From Terriglobia bacterium (lineage in GTDB: Bacteria; Acidobacteriota; Terriglobia; UBA7540): a stretch of 64,000 nt of DNA. The stretch lies in contig JASHON010000159.1 in assembly GCA_030041095.1 (NCBI GenBank), positions 1 through 64,000 of the forward strand, given 5' to 3'. Below the pieces are notes generated by a model. The model saw only the letters and a list, made by a program, of their open reading frames with translations. It was not told the DNA's origin and made no database searches. Position 1 is the stretch's first letter. Each line of letters starts with the position of its first letter. Positions 35,587 to 45,320 of the stretch are shown here, one piece after another. Made by a program: the position numbers and the translations under genes.

Positions 35587-35619
35587 AAGGCAGGCTATCA
35601 AGCAGGAGGAGAACAACTC

Positions 35620-35799
35620 GTGGGTGGCATGCGCAAAGTGATTCTTGGAGTGAGCATGAGCCTCGACGGTCGCATCGCGCGGGCGGATGGCGACGTGGAT
35701 TTCCTCCGCACGCCAAAAGAGCATCCCATCGGAGCGTTTTTCGCCCCGATGGATACTGCGTTCCTGGCCCCCCTTGACATTTGCATTACGCGGAGGTAA
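35620..35799 (+). pseudogene. RibD/DHFR-like reductase, N-terminal fragment
   Basis: The frame reads MRKVILGVSMSLDGRIARAD and then VDFLRTPKEHPIGAFFAPMD, the start of a dihydrofolate reductase/RibD C-terminal-domain protein, preceded by AGGAGGAG. After about 50 codons homology ends and a stop follows; the remaining three quarters of the gene are missing, with the next gene starting 50 bases later. It is a truncated remnant. Confidence 0.7.
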
Positions 35800-35850
35800 A
35801 AAGGCAGACCCTTCCATTCCCCAAGAGTAAGAACAAGAAGGAGGTTCCCC

Positions 35851-36201
35851 ATGGAGCGCATGCCACCTGAGTGGGAAGAGTTGGCGCCGGGAGTGAGTGT
35901 TCTAAGGCTTTACCGCACAGGGATATCCCCAGACTGGCCCCGAATTGTGATCCTCATTCTCTCTGCCGACAAGTTCCAGGAGTTTGAGGACGACCCGGTC
36001 GGATTCGAAAATGGATATCACCTCTATCCCGAGCAACCCGTGCTGTGGGCATCAACTTGCCAAAAGCCACCGGAGGGAAAGGGCATTCCGAAGGTGAGCC
36101 AGGATTCGCGGTGGATGGTCACGATCCTTCACTCTCCTGTGAGTGTGATCGCCAGCGCAGCTTGTGCCTTAGAGGCGAGCGACGCCAAAAAAAACCTGTG
36201 A
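35851..36201 (+). CDS. Small hypothetical protein
   Basis: The 116-residue product (MERMPPEWEELAPGVSVLRL ...) has a very good ribosome binding site (AAGAAGGAGG) and ordinary codon use. It is a soluble alpha/beta-looking protein with the central strand PRIVILILSADKFQEFEDDP. No signal peptide or membrane segment is present and I do not recognise a family. It converges on the kinase gene at 36211. Confidence 0.65.
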   Translation: MERMPPEWEELAPGVSVLRLYRTGISPDWPRIVILILSADKFQEFEDDPVGFENGYHLYPEQPVLWASTCQKPPEGKGIPKVSQDSRWMVTILHSPVSVIASAACALEASDAKKNL

Positions 36202-36210
36202 AAAGGCATC

Positions 36211-38919
36211 CTATTTTGGAAAGGCGAGGCGGCGCATCAAGTCTTGAAAGCTCGGGTTCGACCGAAGTGAATCGAACGCCGGGTCCTCTTTGAGGAAGAC
36301 CAGGTTCACGTCCCTATCGGTGTATGCCCTCTCGATCCAGGCGAGGCCTTGGTCTTTCTCTCCCAGGGCCACGTAAACCTGGGCAAAGAAAGACGGCGGC
36401 ACGTAGCCTCGCCGCGCCCTCCAGTCGTTCAGCATTTTTCGCGCCGCTGCCTTGTTTCCCGACTGCGCAAACGCCCGGGCGAGGTCCACGGCCCGAAAGA
36501 GGTCGTCGCCCGAGAGGCTTACGGCATTCTGGCACTCTTCGACTGCCTTCTTATACTTCTTCTCGGCGAGATAGTTAACGCCCAGGCAGTCAAGGGCGTT
36601 CACGGAGTCCGGTTCGGTGTCCAGCGCTGCGCGGCATTGCTCAACAGCTTGGTGGTATTGTCGGAAACTGTAGAATATCCATCCGGTCATGACGCGGGTC
36701 AGGACGGAAAGCGGGTCGAGCTCTCTGGCCCGCCGGATTTCGGCCGGTGCATCGCTCGTACGACCCATCTCGGACAAATAAAACGCATACAGACGATGCG
36801 CCTGCGCATCGCCCGGGTCCAATTCAAGCGCTCGTTTGAATTGACGCTCCGCTCCCGGCCAGTTCCAATCTCCCAGCCACCGAACCACGGCGAGCGCGGT
36901 GTGCGCTTCAGCCAGGTTGGGATCTATCGCGACCGCTTTCACGGCGTACCGCCGCGCCTGTGGCATTCTCACTCGGGGAGCCAGGTTTCCAGTCGAAGAG
37001 TAATAAATCGACAAGCCGGCGAAGGCTGGAGCATAATTCGGGTCGATTTGCGCCGCCTCCTCGAAGTATTGCTTAGCCTGCAGCCAGTCGTTCTCCGTGC
37101 CCCGGTTCCAATAGTAAGTTCCCTTCAGATACGCTTGGTAAGCCGCGGGATTAACGGTCACAGCGCCGGCGAGACGCTTGCTCTCCGGCGGTGTTAGCCG
37201 AATTCTGATTTCACGGGCGATATCGCCTGCCACCTCGCCTTGCAGCCTGAGCACGTCACTCAAGTCACCCTGGTAACTTTTGGCCCAGAGGTATGCGCCT
37301 GTGGGCGCATAAACCAGTTGCGCGTTGATCCGCACGTGGCCTCCTGACCGCATGACCGCTCCTTCCACCACGGCATCCACGTTCAACTCGCGCCCAATCT
37401 CCGGCAGAGATTTGTGCGTGCCTTTGTAAAGCATCGCCGAATCCCGCGAGATCACCTTCAGCGCCTTGATTTGGGCAAGGTCGGTGATCAGTTCGTCGCT
37501 CATTCCGTCGGTGAAGTAGTCTTGCTGCTTGTCACCCGAAAGGTTGGCGAGCGGGAGGACCGCCAGAGATCCGATGTGCGGCACGGGCGGCGCACTCCGC
37601 CATGGGCTAAGCCTCAGCCCGACGAGCGCCGCCAACAACGCCACCAGACTCGCCGCGGTTGCGATCAGCGGTCCGCGCGCTAGCACCCGCTTTCGCTTCG
37701 CACCTTGCTGCACGCCGGCCGGGACGGAGCCTGCAAGGCCGCGTTCGGTGCCTGTCGCTACGGTGTTCCCCAACAGCGGCGGCGCCGTCCGCCCCAACGG
37801 CGTGTCTCGCCTCACGCGTGCCAAGTCCGTTCTGAGCTCGGAGGCATGCTGGTAACGCATCCGGCGGTCCTTCTCGAGCGCCTTATTAATGATCCTCTCC
37901 AGTTCTGACGGTACTTGCGGATTGAGCTGGCCGACGGGCACTGGAGAGCGATTCAGAATGGCGTCATGAGTCATCGCCATCGAGGGTGCAGAGAACGCCA
38001 TCCGCCCCGTTGCCATTTCATAGAGCACCGCTCCCAGACTGAACAAGTCTGTTCTCACGTCCAGCTCTTCTCCCCGCACCTGCTCCGGCGACATATAGGC
38101 TGCGGTGCCCATGGTTGCTCCTGGGGTGGTGAGCTGTTCTTCCTCGCTCGTCTGTGTCGAACTTGCGCCGCCGGCCGCGGCCGCAGCCCAGTGCTTTCGC
38201 GACGCCTTTGCAAGGCCGAAGTCCAGCAATTTCACCTGGCCTCGGCGAGTCACGAACACATTGGCAGGCTTGATGTCGCGGTGCATGATCCCTTGCCCAT
38301 GCGCCACCTCGAGAGCATCCCCAATCTGGATCGCCAGTTCGAGCAGTGTTTCTGCTCGGAGCGGCTTTCCGTTAATGAGGCGCTTCAGCGTTTGGCCGTC
38401 CAGGTACTCCATCACAATGAAGGGCTGCTCCTTGAATGTCTCGATGTCGTGAATCACGCAGATGTTGGGGTGATTGAGGGCGGAGGCGGCATAGGCTTCC
38501 CGCTTGAAGCGCAGCAACGCCTGACGGTCGTCGGCAAGCCCTTCCGGCAAAACCTTCAGTGCCACCGAGCGGTGCAATTTCAGATCCTCGGCCTTGTACA
38601 CTACCCCCATGCCGCCGTACCCCAGCCTTTCGACGATTCGGTAGTGAGAGATGGTCTTGCCAATCCAAGCGTCTCCGGGTCCGGCCCTAGCTGCCGCGTC
38701 GGCCTCGTCGCGGGCTAAAGCCTTGGCGGCCATTTCCAACGCCGGCTCCTCGAGAAAGTCGTCAGTTTCTTCGCTCTGCGCCAGCAGAGACTCCACTTCT
38801 CGGAGCAGCGACCAGTCCCCGGCACATCTTTCCTTGAGGAAGGCATCGCGCTGAGCCACCGGCTGCTCCAGCGCAGCGTGGTACAACCGCTCGACTTCGG
38901 GCCAACGCTCAAATCTCAT
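36211..38919 (-). CDS. Serine/threonine kinase with TolB-like and TPR domains
   Basis: The 902-residue protein has an N-terminal helical region, a Hanks-type kinase domain (about 93-350) with G-loop [12 protein letters not shown], Lys122, catalytic H213-R214-D215 and DFG at 233, one membrane helix ([20 protein letters not shown]), an external FlgO/TolB-like domain ([40 protein letters not shown]) and six or more TPR repeats. All kinase residues are intact, so it should be active. Its start overlaps the end of the ECF sigma gene by 11 bases. Together they form a typical acidobacterial sigma factor-kinase unit, where phosphorylation may control the sigma factor. Confidence 0.93.
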   Translation of the reverse strand: MRFERWPEVERLYHAALEQPVAQRDAFLKERCAGDWSLLREVESLLAQSEETDDFLEEPALEMAAKALARDEADAAARAGPGDAWIGKTISHYRIVERLGYGGMGVVYKAEDLKLHRSVALKVLPEGLADDRQALLRFKREAYAASALNHPNICVIHDIETFKEQPFIVMEYLDGQTLKRLINGKPLRAETLLELAIQIGDALEVAHGQGIMHRDIKPANVFVTRRGQVKLLDFGLAKASRKHWAAAAAGGASSTQTSEEEQLTTPGATMGTAAYMSPEQVRGEELDVRTDLFSLGAVLYEMATGRMAFSAPSMAMTHDAILNRSPVPVGQLNPQVPSELERIINKALEKDRRMRYQHASELRTDLARVRRDTPLGRTAPPLLGNTVATGTERGLAGSVPAGVQQGAKRKRVLARGPLIATAASLVALLAALVGLRLSPWRSAPPVPHIGSLAVLPLANLSGDKQQDYFTDGMSDELITDLAQIKALKVISRDSAMLYKGTHKSLPEIGRELNVDAVVEGAVMRSGGHVRINAQLVYAPTGAYLWAKSYQGDLSDVLRLQGEVAGDIAREIRIRLTPPESKRLAGAVTVNPAAYQAYLKGTYYWNRGTENDWLQAKQYFEEAAQIDPNYAPAFAGLSIYYSSTGNLAPRVRMPQARRYAVKAVAIDPNLAEAHTALAVVRWLGDWNWPGAERQFKRALELDPGDAQAHRLYAFYLSEMGRTSDAPAEIRRARELDPLSVLTRVMTGWIFYSFRQYHQAVEQCRAALDTEPDSVNALDCLGVNYLAEKKYKKAVEECQNAVSLSGDDLFRAVDLARAFAQSGNKAAARKMLNDWRARRGYVPPSFFAQVYVALGEKDQGLAWIERAYTDRDVNLVFLKEDPAFDSLRSNPSFQDLMRRLAFPK

Positions 38920-39520
38920 CGGATGTCTTCTGCCTCGCCTCTTTGCCAGTTTCACGTCTGAGTTCGCGGCGAAGCCAGGCCTTTGCCAGCTTCCAGTCAC
39001 GCATCACAGTTTCCGGAGAAACCTTCAACGCAGTCGCAGTGTCCTCTACGCTGAGACCCCCAAAAAATCGCAATTCCACCACTTGACTCTTACGCGGATC
39101 CATCGCGGCCAGCGACTTCAGCGCATCGTCTAACGCGACCAGATCTGGACCGGGTTCCCTGATAGGGAGTTCCGGCATTTTCTCCAGGTCAACCGGCCGG
39201 GCATTGCCCCCACGCTTCGCCGCCTGCCGGGAACGCGACCAATCAACCAGGATGCGGCGCATCATTTGCGCGCACACGGCAAAAAAATGCGCCCGGTCTT
39301 GCCAGCTTGTCCGCCGTGCATCCACCAGCCGCAGATAGACCTCATTAACCAAAGCAGTGGTTTGGAGCGTGTGACCCGGCCGCTCGTGTCCCATGTAACG
39401 CCTCGCGATGCGACGCAACTCCTCGTAAACGACGGGCATGAGGCCCTCGAGCGCGCGCTCGTCGCCGTTGCCCCATGCACGCAGCAATTGAGTTACTTCA
39501 GGGGGAGAGGGACCGTGCAT
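38909..39520 (-). CDS. ECF-type RNA polymerase sigma factor
   Basis: The 203-residue protein has sigma region 2 ([55 protein letters not shown]) and region 4 ([40 protein letters not shown]). The D-W-S-R-S-R motif and H-T-L-Q-T-T are typical of the ECF subfamily common in Acidobacteria and Planctomycetes that is encoded next to serine/threonine kinases. I choose the ATG at 39520; a longer frame adds 18 residues without homology. It overlaps the downstream kinase gene, so translation is coupled. Confidence 0.93.
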   Translation of the reverse strand: MHGPSPPEVTQLLRAWGNGDERALEGLMPVVYEELRRIARRYMGHERPGHTLQTTALVNEVYLRLVDARRTSWQDRAHFFAVCAQMMRRILVDWSRSRQAAKRGGNARPVDLEKMPELPIREPGPDLVALDDALKSLAAMDPRKSQVVELRFFGGLSVEDTATALKVSPETVMRDWKLAKAWLRRELRRETGKEARQKTSDEI

Positions 39521-39742
39521 ACAACCGCCCCACTTATGCGCTATGCACACAGTATATGCGCATTTCAACCGCAAAACCGATCAATTTATCCACAAAACAG
39601 TCTATTCCCCCCACTCCGCTGCCTCGCAAAGTTGAGGAAACATTCTGCTGCGGTGACAGTTTTCATCCCCCATTTCCGCTTTAGGAAGTGAGGGCAACGA
39701 AGCGTTGAACTCAAAACTGAACCAATTCCAAGGAGGTGCATT

Positions 39743-40192
39743 ATGGGCTCACTAAAGAATTCAGGTCGTACGAAGTGGGTGGCACTTGCGATGCTCGCTC
39801 TCTCGCTGGGTAGCGGCTTTGCCCAGGCGCAGGATTGTGAAGGCAAATTTAACCTTCCCTTCTCGGCTCGTTGGGGCAAAACGATGCTCACGCCGGGCGG
39901 ATATTCGTTCACGTATGCTGCCATGACGCCCGGAGGGACCAATCTCATCACTCTGTATCGCGGCAACCGAGGCGTGGCCATGATTCTGGTCGGAGGAGTT
40001 TCGGAGCGACACTTCTCCCGCGCCAGCCACTTAACGGCAGTCAGGGTTGGCAAGACCTACAGAATCACGTCTCTTCAACTTACCGACGAGGGAATCAAAC
40101 TCGAATTCCCACTCCCCGGGAACGAAGTGTTGGAGGCAGCCCGCACAGACCGGACAAGCCAAGATGTCCCGGTTCTTTTGGCTGTCAAATAG
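39743..40192 (+). CDS. Exported hypothetical protein
   Basis: The 149-residue protein has a clear signal peptide (WVALAMLALSLGSGFAQAQ) and a small beta-rich domain (CEGKFNLPFSARWGKTMLTP, GGYSFTYAAMTPGGTNLITL). The strong AAGGAGGTGCATT site before ATG supports expression. Similar short exported proteins with a L-T-P-G-x-Y motif are frequent in Acidobacteria, but no function is known to me. It is divergent from the ECF sigma factor operon and could be under its control. Confidence 0.75.
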   Translation: MGSLKNSGRTKWVALAMLALSLGSGFAQAQDCEGKFNLPFSARWGKTMLTPGGYSFTYAAMTPGGTNLITLYRGNRGVAMILVGGVSERHFSRASHLTAVRVGKTYRITSLQLTDEGIKLEFPLPGNEVLEAARTDRTSQDVPVLLAVK

Positions 40193-40357
40193 CGACCTCG
40201 CATACCGCTTCCAGCCGAGTCACCAAGCGCCCCTCGGGGCAGCGAGGTGACTCGCTGGAGGAGGGTTGCCAGTCTTTGGCCCTGAACGGCCCTACAACCT
40301 GCAGAAAAAACCTATGACCAACGCGCCCGTCCTCCCAGCCTGAAAAACCTGACGTGC

Positions 40358-40690
40358 ATGGATTCGAAGGCGCCGAATTTTCCGGAGAGATCGGGATTGA
40401 TCTTGGCTCGCGCCGCTCATTCCGATGACCATGGAGTACTGTCGGTTTGCGATGCGAGCCGGCTGTCGCTCGACGCGGACGCGGTAATGCTCTCTTCTTG
40501 CGAAACGGGTACGGGAAAGATGGAGGGTGAGGAGGGTATCACGGGTTTGGTCCCAGCTTTGCTCTTCGCTGGCGCACGGGGCGTGGTGGGATCACTTTGG
40601 CCGGTGGACGATTCTGCGACCGAAAATGAGATGACGCGTTTTTATTCGCATGCTGCCCAGGGCGAAGACCGGGCCAGCCCGATATCACCG
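40358..40690 (+). pseudogene. CHAT-domain protease fragment
   Basis: The frame encodes NFPERSGLILARA, LSLDADAVMLSSCETGTGKM and EGEEGITGLVPALLFAGARG, then VVGSLWPVDDSATENEMTRF. This is the catalytic half of a CHAT caspase-like domain with the nucleophilic Cys in SSCETG. The upstream His-containing strand seems to lie in another frame (a V-H-G-F pattern near 40355), and the TPR region usually found before CHAT is absent. The end runs into a palindromic repeat at 40720. It is a gene relic. Confidence 0.75.
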
Positions 40691-40719
40691 GCTGCAAGCA
40701 TGAGGCGAATTTGCGTAGC

Positions 40720-40744
40720 GCGGACCTCCGCATTCGAGGTCCGC
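40720..40744. repeat. Dispersed palindrome GCGGACCTC, copy 1
   Basis: GCGGACCTC and GAGGTCCGC pair around a 7-base loop. The same 9-base arms recur at 41331-41357, 60666-60690 and 63514-63538, so this is a REP-like repeat family. It lies at the broken end of the CHAT fragment. Confidence 0.8.
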
Positions 40745-41127
40745 GGCTTTGACCTGGCGACCGTACTCGCGACGTTCTATGCAAGCGCCGTGTCGCGCCT
40801 TCGTCGCCCTTTTCTTTCCACCCGTACTTCTTCGTAACCGTGCGCTTGCTCAAAGCGCGCCCGCAATTCATTGACGCTGATTTCCGTTCGCTCACCCTCA
40901 CCTTCAACCGCGCTCGCCTGGTTCATCGATTCTATTTGACCGCTTGGGTTGTTCTGCTCGATCTCGGGCACGCGACCTGCGTCCCTGCCTACCGGCCGAC
41001 CATCTCGCAGGTATTGAAGTCCGTGAAGGTTAGCTCGACGATCTTGATTAGCCAGCGTCGGAGCGAGGGAGGCCAGCTCGGGCAGGCTCGTTTTTTCGAT
41101 CGTGCGCTGCGCACCGTGAAAGAATAG

Positions 41128-41310
41128 CGTCGAGACGGGGGACTACCTGGATCAAAACCCGGTGAAGGCGGGGCTGGTTCGCCGTCCCCAGGATTGGCCG
41201 TGGTCCAGCGTCAACGAATGCTCCGGCGTGAGTGAAGCCGAACATGCGAACCGCTGCGGACCGACAATGCCCCCTCATCCGGCCACCCGGATTGACAGAC
41301 TACCCGCAAT
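41128..41310 (+). pseudogene. RAYT (REP-associated tyrosine transposase) C-terminal remnant
   Basis: The frame DYLDQNPVKAGLVRRPQDWP followed by WSSVNECSG is the diagnostic C-terminus of Y1/IS200-like REP-associated transposases. The catalytic Tyr domain is absent. Twenty bases downstream of the remnant lies a GCGGACCTC palindrome of the kind such transposases act on. The family differs from the RAYT remnants at 12-14 kb and 57 kb (PQDWPWSS here, PEEYPYGF there). Confidence 0.75.
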
Positions 41311-41330
41311 GCTCCCGCAACGAAAAGAGC

Positions 41331-41357
41331 CGCGGACCTCAAGAGCGGAGGTCCGCG
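41331..41357. repeat. Dispersed palindrome GCGGACCTC, copy 2
   Basis: CGCGGACCTC pairs perfectly with GAGGTCCGCG over a 7-base loop (AAGAGCG). It lies just downstream of a RAYT remnant, the expected place for a REP sequence linked to such a transposase. Confidence 0.85.
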
Positions 41358-41495
41358 CTTGCTTCCACCTTGGTATCCCGCGGTTTTTCCGAGGCCGGGA
41401 TTAACCGGGCGTGGACCCGAAAACGCGGGTCTGCGTCGCCGTTGCACAGGGTGAGCAATTAGATGTACTATGAGATATTATGAAAGGCGTTAACC

Positions 41496-42386
41496 ATGGC
41501 CAAGTATGAGAAGATTGATGTATTCATGGCTTTCGTGAAGGGAGTGAATCCGAGGTTTGAAAAGGTAAAGACGAGCTCGCTCCGCCCACTGATCAACATC
41601 TTAAACAGTGACAATGGAACGGCTGGGCAAGTCGGGCAAGCTCTCAGCGCGCTGCCCGGAGCGAAGGCGACGAAGTACAGGAAGCCGCTGTACTACCTAC
41701 TGGCGAGTTATCCAGGGCTCAACGATTATGCGAAGAACATCAGGTTTGCGAACCTCGGCAAACTCAATGCGGCGAAGTTCCGCAAGACACCCCTACCCGA
41801 CGGTTACGATCCGCAACTGCCCAAGCTCGACCGCATCGTTCCGCCCTCCGAATCACTGAACATCACGGTCGAGCAATACCTTTTCTCCACCCCCCGTGTG
41901 GGGATCATTCTGATCCACATGTCGGATCACGACCCCGGCATGGACCAAGTATTCGAAGGGGAGAAATGCCTGAACCACATCCGATCGGTGCTTCAGGTTG
42001 CCAAACTGATGGAATGCGATTTCTGCACCCTCTACATGAAGGACGACCTGCCGGTGCTTCCCGCCCTCGCCAGCAAGTACGCCGAGCTCAAGTCCAAGCG
42101 CAATGTGACCGAGGTGCTCGAAAAGAATAAGCACATGGGCACGACGACTCAGACTTTCCTTCAATTCGCCCAAAATCACAGTGAGGTCGTCGTGATCGGA
42201 TTCGACGGAGTGATCTGCGTCCCGGCCAACATGTTCGGCGCCGCGGAGAAGACATCCAGCGGCTCCTGGGCGCCCCCGCTGACCACCATCTCAACCGTCG
42301 TCACATCACGGGCGATCATCGTCTCCGCGGGCCAGATTTACACGACGTATCCGAAACCGTCGTGGGGTTGCCTGAATCTCACGTGA
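41496..42386 (+). CDS. Unknown protein with isochorismatase-like half
   Basis: The 296-residue protein has no signal peptide. Residues 1-115 are helical and basic (MAKYEKIDVFMAFVKGVNPR) and not recognised. From about residue 125 the sequence (VGIILIHMSDHDPG, HIRSVLQVAKLMECDFCTLY, EVVVIGFDGVICVPANMFGA) follows the order of an isochorismatase-like hydrolase, with a Cys in GVICVPANM where the family has its nucleophile; the usual Asp of the first strand is replaced by His-Met. The match is weak. It stands alone between mobile-element debris and a kelch gene. A binding site (AAAGGCG) precedes the ATG. Confidence 0.6.
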   Translation: MAKYEKIDVFMAFVKGVNPRFEKVKTSSLRPLINILNSDNGTAGQVGQALSALPGAKATKYRKPLYYLLASYPGLNDYAKNIRFANLGKLNAAKFRKTPLPDGYDPQLPKLDRIVPPSESLNITVEQYLFSTPRVGIILIHMSDHDPGMDQVFEGEKCLNHIRSVLQVAKLMECDFCTLYMKDDLPVLPALASKYAELKSKRNVTEVLEKNKHMGTTTQTFLQFAQNHSEVVVIGFDGVICVPANMFGAAEKTSSGSWAPPLTTISTVVTSRAIIVSAGQIYTTYPKPSWGCLNLT

Positions 42387-42906
42387 CGCTTCTCCGGGTC
42401 GAGACCGTTCAGTTTCGTCTTACCCATCATGCGGCAGGGGACCGTCGCGCGCTCGCCGCCGGTAGCCGACCCCACGAATCGAGATTTCTTCCGACCCAAC
42501 GCGACCGCGCGCAGCGCAGATCATACAAGAGCATGATCGACCCGCAGAAATGATCGGACTGGTCATCTGACCGGTTTATGAGCTGTCGCTGAGGTACGGG
42601 GAAACACACCGACCGCGGTCTGTGACAATTCCTCTACAAACATTTTACTCGGCTATGACCCAAGGGCCGCCCGCTAGAGCTACAGTCGGTTCAGATGCGC
42701 GTGAGTTGGACCAGGACGATGGAATCGAGCACACGAGAAGAGCGTGGCGCTCACTTTGGCTCCTTCTCGCCGCAGGAATATTCAATACGCCGCTCAACTT
42801 TCGGACGCGACCTGGCGGACTGCTTACCGCCGCGGTTCGTTTTCCGAAGGCGTTCGGCACTTTTGGGGTAGACCCGTAAAAGCAAATTGCCGCTAAGGAG
42901 CCAGAC
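42387..42906. other. Intergenic stretch, no gene recognised
   Basis: About 520 bases contain only short frames without motifs. A binding site (AAGGAG) near 42894-42899 belongs to the kelch gene. The remainder may hold gene debris that I cannot identify. Confidence 0.4.
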
Positions 42907-44052
42907 ATGACCCGAAGAGTAGCAAAGATTCTCACAATCGCCGTATCAGGACTGCTAGCCATCGTGGTGCCACTGGTCACCCCAGCCCCGGCTCTCGGCC
43001 AGGTTGCGGGCACCTGGACAACGACCGGCAGCATGACCGGTATCAAGCAACACCGGAACTATACCGCTACGCTGCTTCAGAATGGCCAAGTGCTGGTTGC
43101 GGGCGGTATCAACCTTTCGATGGGAATAGTGTACGCCAACGCTTTTCTGTATAACCCCTCCACCGGCGAGTGGACGGAAACCGGCAGCATGACGACCACG
43201 AGATACGACCACACGGCAACGCTGCTCCCGAACGGACAGGTCTTGGTTACTGGGGGCTTCAAGAGTGACAACTCAGGTGTTTTGAACAGCGCTGAGCTTT
43301 ATAACCCTTCTACCGGGCAGTGGAGCACCACTGGCAGCATAACCGTGGCCCGTTACAATCACAGCGCTGCGCTTCTCCAAAACGGTGAGGTGTTGATCGC
43401 GGGCGGCCAGACAAGCCCCGTAGAGCCGATAGGAGGTACCTTTAAATTTACCAGCGGCTCCCCAACCAGCGCCGCCGAGATCTATGACCCCTCCACCGGC
43501 GCCTTCACCGCAACGGGCAGCATGAACTATGCGCGCGACCAAGCGCAATTGACCCTGCTCCAAAACGGCGACGTGTTGATTGCAGGGGGCGGCACAGGTG
43601 ATGCTGGGTGCACGGCGGAGTTTTTCTCGGGCGGCCAGTGGAGTTTGACGTCGGAGCTGGCTGAATGTGGCGTTACCCAAGACGCCACCACGCTGCTTTT
43701 TAATGGCGACGTGCTGATCGAGGCCGGCAGTCTTCCCACGACAAGCGCACCCGCATACAGTTTGAGCGAGGTTTACGATCCCTCCACCGACGCCTGGCAA
43801 GCGACTCTCGAGCTACCGAATGTCTGGGGCCCGTTAGCGCTGCTTACGAACGGTCAGGTTCTGGATGCCGGAGTCATTCCCGTAAGCGGGGATCCCGCTG
43901 CGGCGCTCTATAATCCCTCCACCAACGGGTGGACGCCGACGACCAACCCGCCCGCCCCCTTTTCTGGCCAACTGCCGGGAACGCTGACGCGGCTGTTAAA
44001 CGGTCAAGTGCTCGCAACTGCGGGCAACTACGCAGTGCTCTTTGCACCGTAG
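42907..44052 (+). CDS. Exported kelch-repeat protein
   Basis: The 381-residue protein has a signal peptide (residues about 1-32) and seven kelch-like repeats, each with a core such as TATLLQNGQVLVAGG, SAALLQNGEVLIAGG or QLTLLQNGDVLIAGG and a following YNPSTGEWTETGSM type strand. Seven units fit a closed beta-propeller. The last units are less regular. It is likely a periplasmic or surface scaffold. AAGGAG precedes the ATG. Similar repetitive kelch proteins are abundant in Acidobacteria. Confidence 0.85.
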   Translation: MTRRVAKILTIAVSGLLAIVVPLVTPAPALGQVAGTWTTTGSMTGIKQHRNYTATLLQNGQVLVAGGINLSMGIVYANAFLYNPSTGEWTETGSMTTTRYDHTATLLPNGQVLVTGGFKSDNSGVLNSAELYNPSTGQWSTTGSITVARYNHSAALLQNGEVLIAGGQTSPVEPIGGTFKFTSGSPTSAAEIYDPSTGAFTATGSMNYARDQAQLTLLQNGDVLIAGGGTGDAGCTAEFFSGGQWSLTSELAECGVTQDATTLLFNGDVLIEAGSLPTTSAPAYSLSEVYDPSTDAWQATLELPNVWGPLALLTNGQVLDAGVIPVSGDPAAALYNPSTNGWTPTTNPPAPFSGQLPGTLTRLLNGQVLATAGNYAVLFAP

Positions 44053-44120
44053 CGCAGTCAGGAGGACGCCGGCAGCGGCCTTCAACCGCGCAAAGTGGAT
44101 TCATTGGACGGATACGGATC

Positions 44121-44171
44121 ACATGGTTTGCAACCTTGGGGTCGGAGGTTCGAATCCCACCCTCTCCGCCA
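44121..44171 (+). repeat. tRNA 3'-half-like fragment with CCA
   Basis: The stretch ends GGTTCGAATCCCACC followed by CTCTCCGCCA, which looks like a T-arm, 3' acceptor strand and encoded CCA. Upstream, GGTTTGCAACC could form part of an anticodon arm with a TGC loop. No matching 5' acceptor strand (GGAGAG) is present, and the T-stem has a mismatch, so it is not a working tRNA. It may be an integration scar like those of tRNA-Pro. Confidence 0.55.
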
Positions 44172-44201
44172 GAGTATCCGTGTTTGAGGTAGAGCGCGAC
44201 T

Positions 44202-45320
44202 TTACCGTTCAGTCGGAGCGTCGTTCGCCCGCAAATCGCCGAGCGCGTATTGCATGCCGGCGAGGAGGTGTTTGAGATAGACCGGCATCTCGTACATGTG
44301 TTCGTCGTGGCCGAGAACTTCGATGAAGACGCGGCCTTTGCCTTCGCGGCGAATCCAGCTCAACCCGTAATCGCCATCGGTGCGTCGTGAGGCGGCGGGT
44401 TCCTTATCCTTGTCCGCTTGGCTCATCTTCGAATAGTCGATGCTGGTGAGCTCGTGGACGTTCTTAAGTGAATAGGAGTCCTGAGCCATCGTGTAGGTTT
44501 CGTCGTGAATCACGAATTCCTGCCCGTGGAACATTTGGGTGAGCGGGCTCTTCTTGTCATCGATCTTCACCGTGATCACCTGCGGATACGGCCAGTGCCA
44601 CTTGAAGAAGCCGCCGATCATCTTGTTGTAAGCAGGCCATGTGCCTGTGGGAACGAATGATTCCGCGGCGGCCATCGCAGCGCGCCCACGCCCGCGTCCA
44701 CGCATGGGTGGGCTGGTGTGGTAAGAATCCACCGCCGCGTGCACGCCCGCCAGCCCCTTGCCGCTGCGGACGAAATTCAAAAGCGCTTGGCGGCGCTCGG
44801 TCGTCAGCTCCTTATTGTTCGGATCGTCAAGGAACTGGCCGGTGGTGCTGTCAAGGAAGACCAAGTCGTACTGCTGGAGATTCTGTGCATTGATGTCCGC
44901 GGGATCGTAGGTGATCGTGGTTGACCATGCGCCCGTTCGATCGCCGATCTCCTTAACCGCGGCTGCGGCGAGCGGGATCGAGGAGTGCACGAATCCAACG
45001 GCTTTACAGAGGACTAAGATCTTGCGTGCTTTTTTGGGAGTTGCGTAAGCCTTCGTCGGAACCGCATCTTCCATGGCTACGATGTCCCAGCACCAGGGCG
45101 TCTTACTCTGCGGAATGTAAAAACCCGCGGGCGGACGACCCATCTTTTCGCATTCTCCGCGCCCACGGCCGGGCGCGCCAGGAGCACTGTTCGCTGCCGC
45201 CGCTGGGCGCGGAGCGGGGGACGCAGCTACCTGATCCCGTACTGTGTAGCCGATCATCGCAAGCAAGAACGCCCCGGAAATCGCGGTCAAGAGCCGAGCA
45301 ATCCTCTTCTTCGATCCCAT
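44202..45320 (-). CDS. Exported ThuA-domain protein
   Basis: The 372-residue protein has an N-terminal hydrophobic anchor (LTAISGAFLLAMIGYTV) and a ThuA (trehalose-utilisation, glutamine-amidotransferase-like) domain: KILVLCKAVGFVHSSIPLAA, YDLVFLDSTTGQFL, SGKGLAGVHAAVDSYHTS and FIEVLGHDEHMYEMPVYLKH are recognisable. ThuA domains are common in exported acidobacterial and planctomycete proteins linked to sugar metabolism, without a defined reaction. I start at the ATG at 45320, which has AGGAGGATCC upstream. It begins right after the tRNA-like fragment on the left. Confidence 0.85.
   Translation of the reverse strand: MGSKKRIARLLTAISGAFLLAMIGYTVRDQVAASPAPRPAAAANSAPGAPGRGRGECEKMGRPPAGFYIPQSKTPWCWDIVAMEDAVPTKAYATPKKARKILVLCKAVGFVHSSIPLAAAAVKEIGDRTGAWSTTITYDPADINAQNLQQYDLVFLDSTTGQFLDDPNNKELTTERRQALLNFVRSGKGLAGVHAAVDSYHTSPPMRGRGRGRAAMAAAESFVPTGTWPAYNKMIGGFFKWHWPYPQVITVKIDDKKSPLTQMFHGQEFVIHDETYTMAQDSYSLKNVHELTSIDYSKMSQADKDKEPAASRRTDGDYGLSWIRREGKGRVFIEVLGHDEHMYEMPVYLKHLLAGMQYALGDLRANDAPTER

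Noticed and set aside
40777-40971. Minus-strand 64-codon frame (SVNELRARFEQAHGYEEV)
   Set aside because: Charged and plausible-looking, but it has no binding site and no partner, and it lies in a debris zone.
44101-44171. Complete tRNA gene
   Set aside because: No 5' acceptor strand pairs with CTCTCC, the T-stem is mismatched, and the D-arm is missing.
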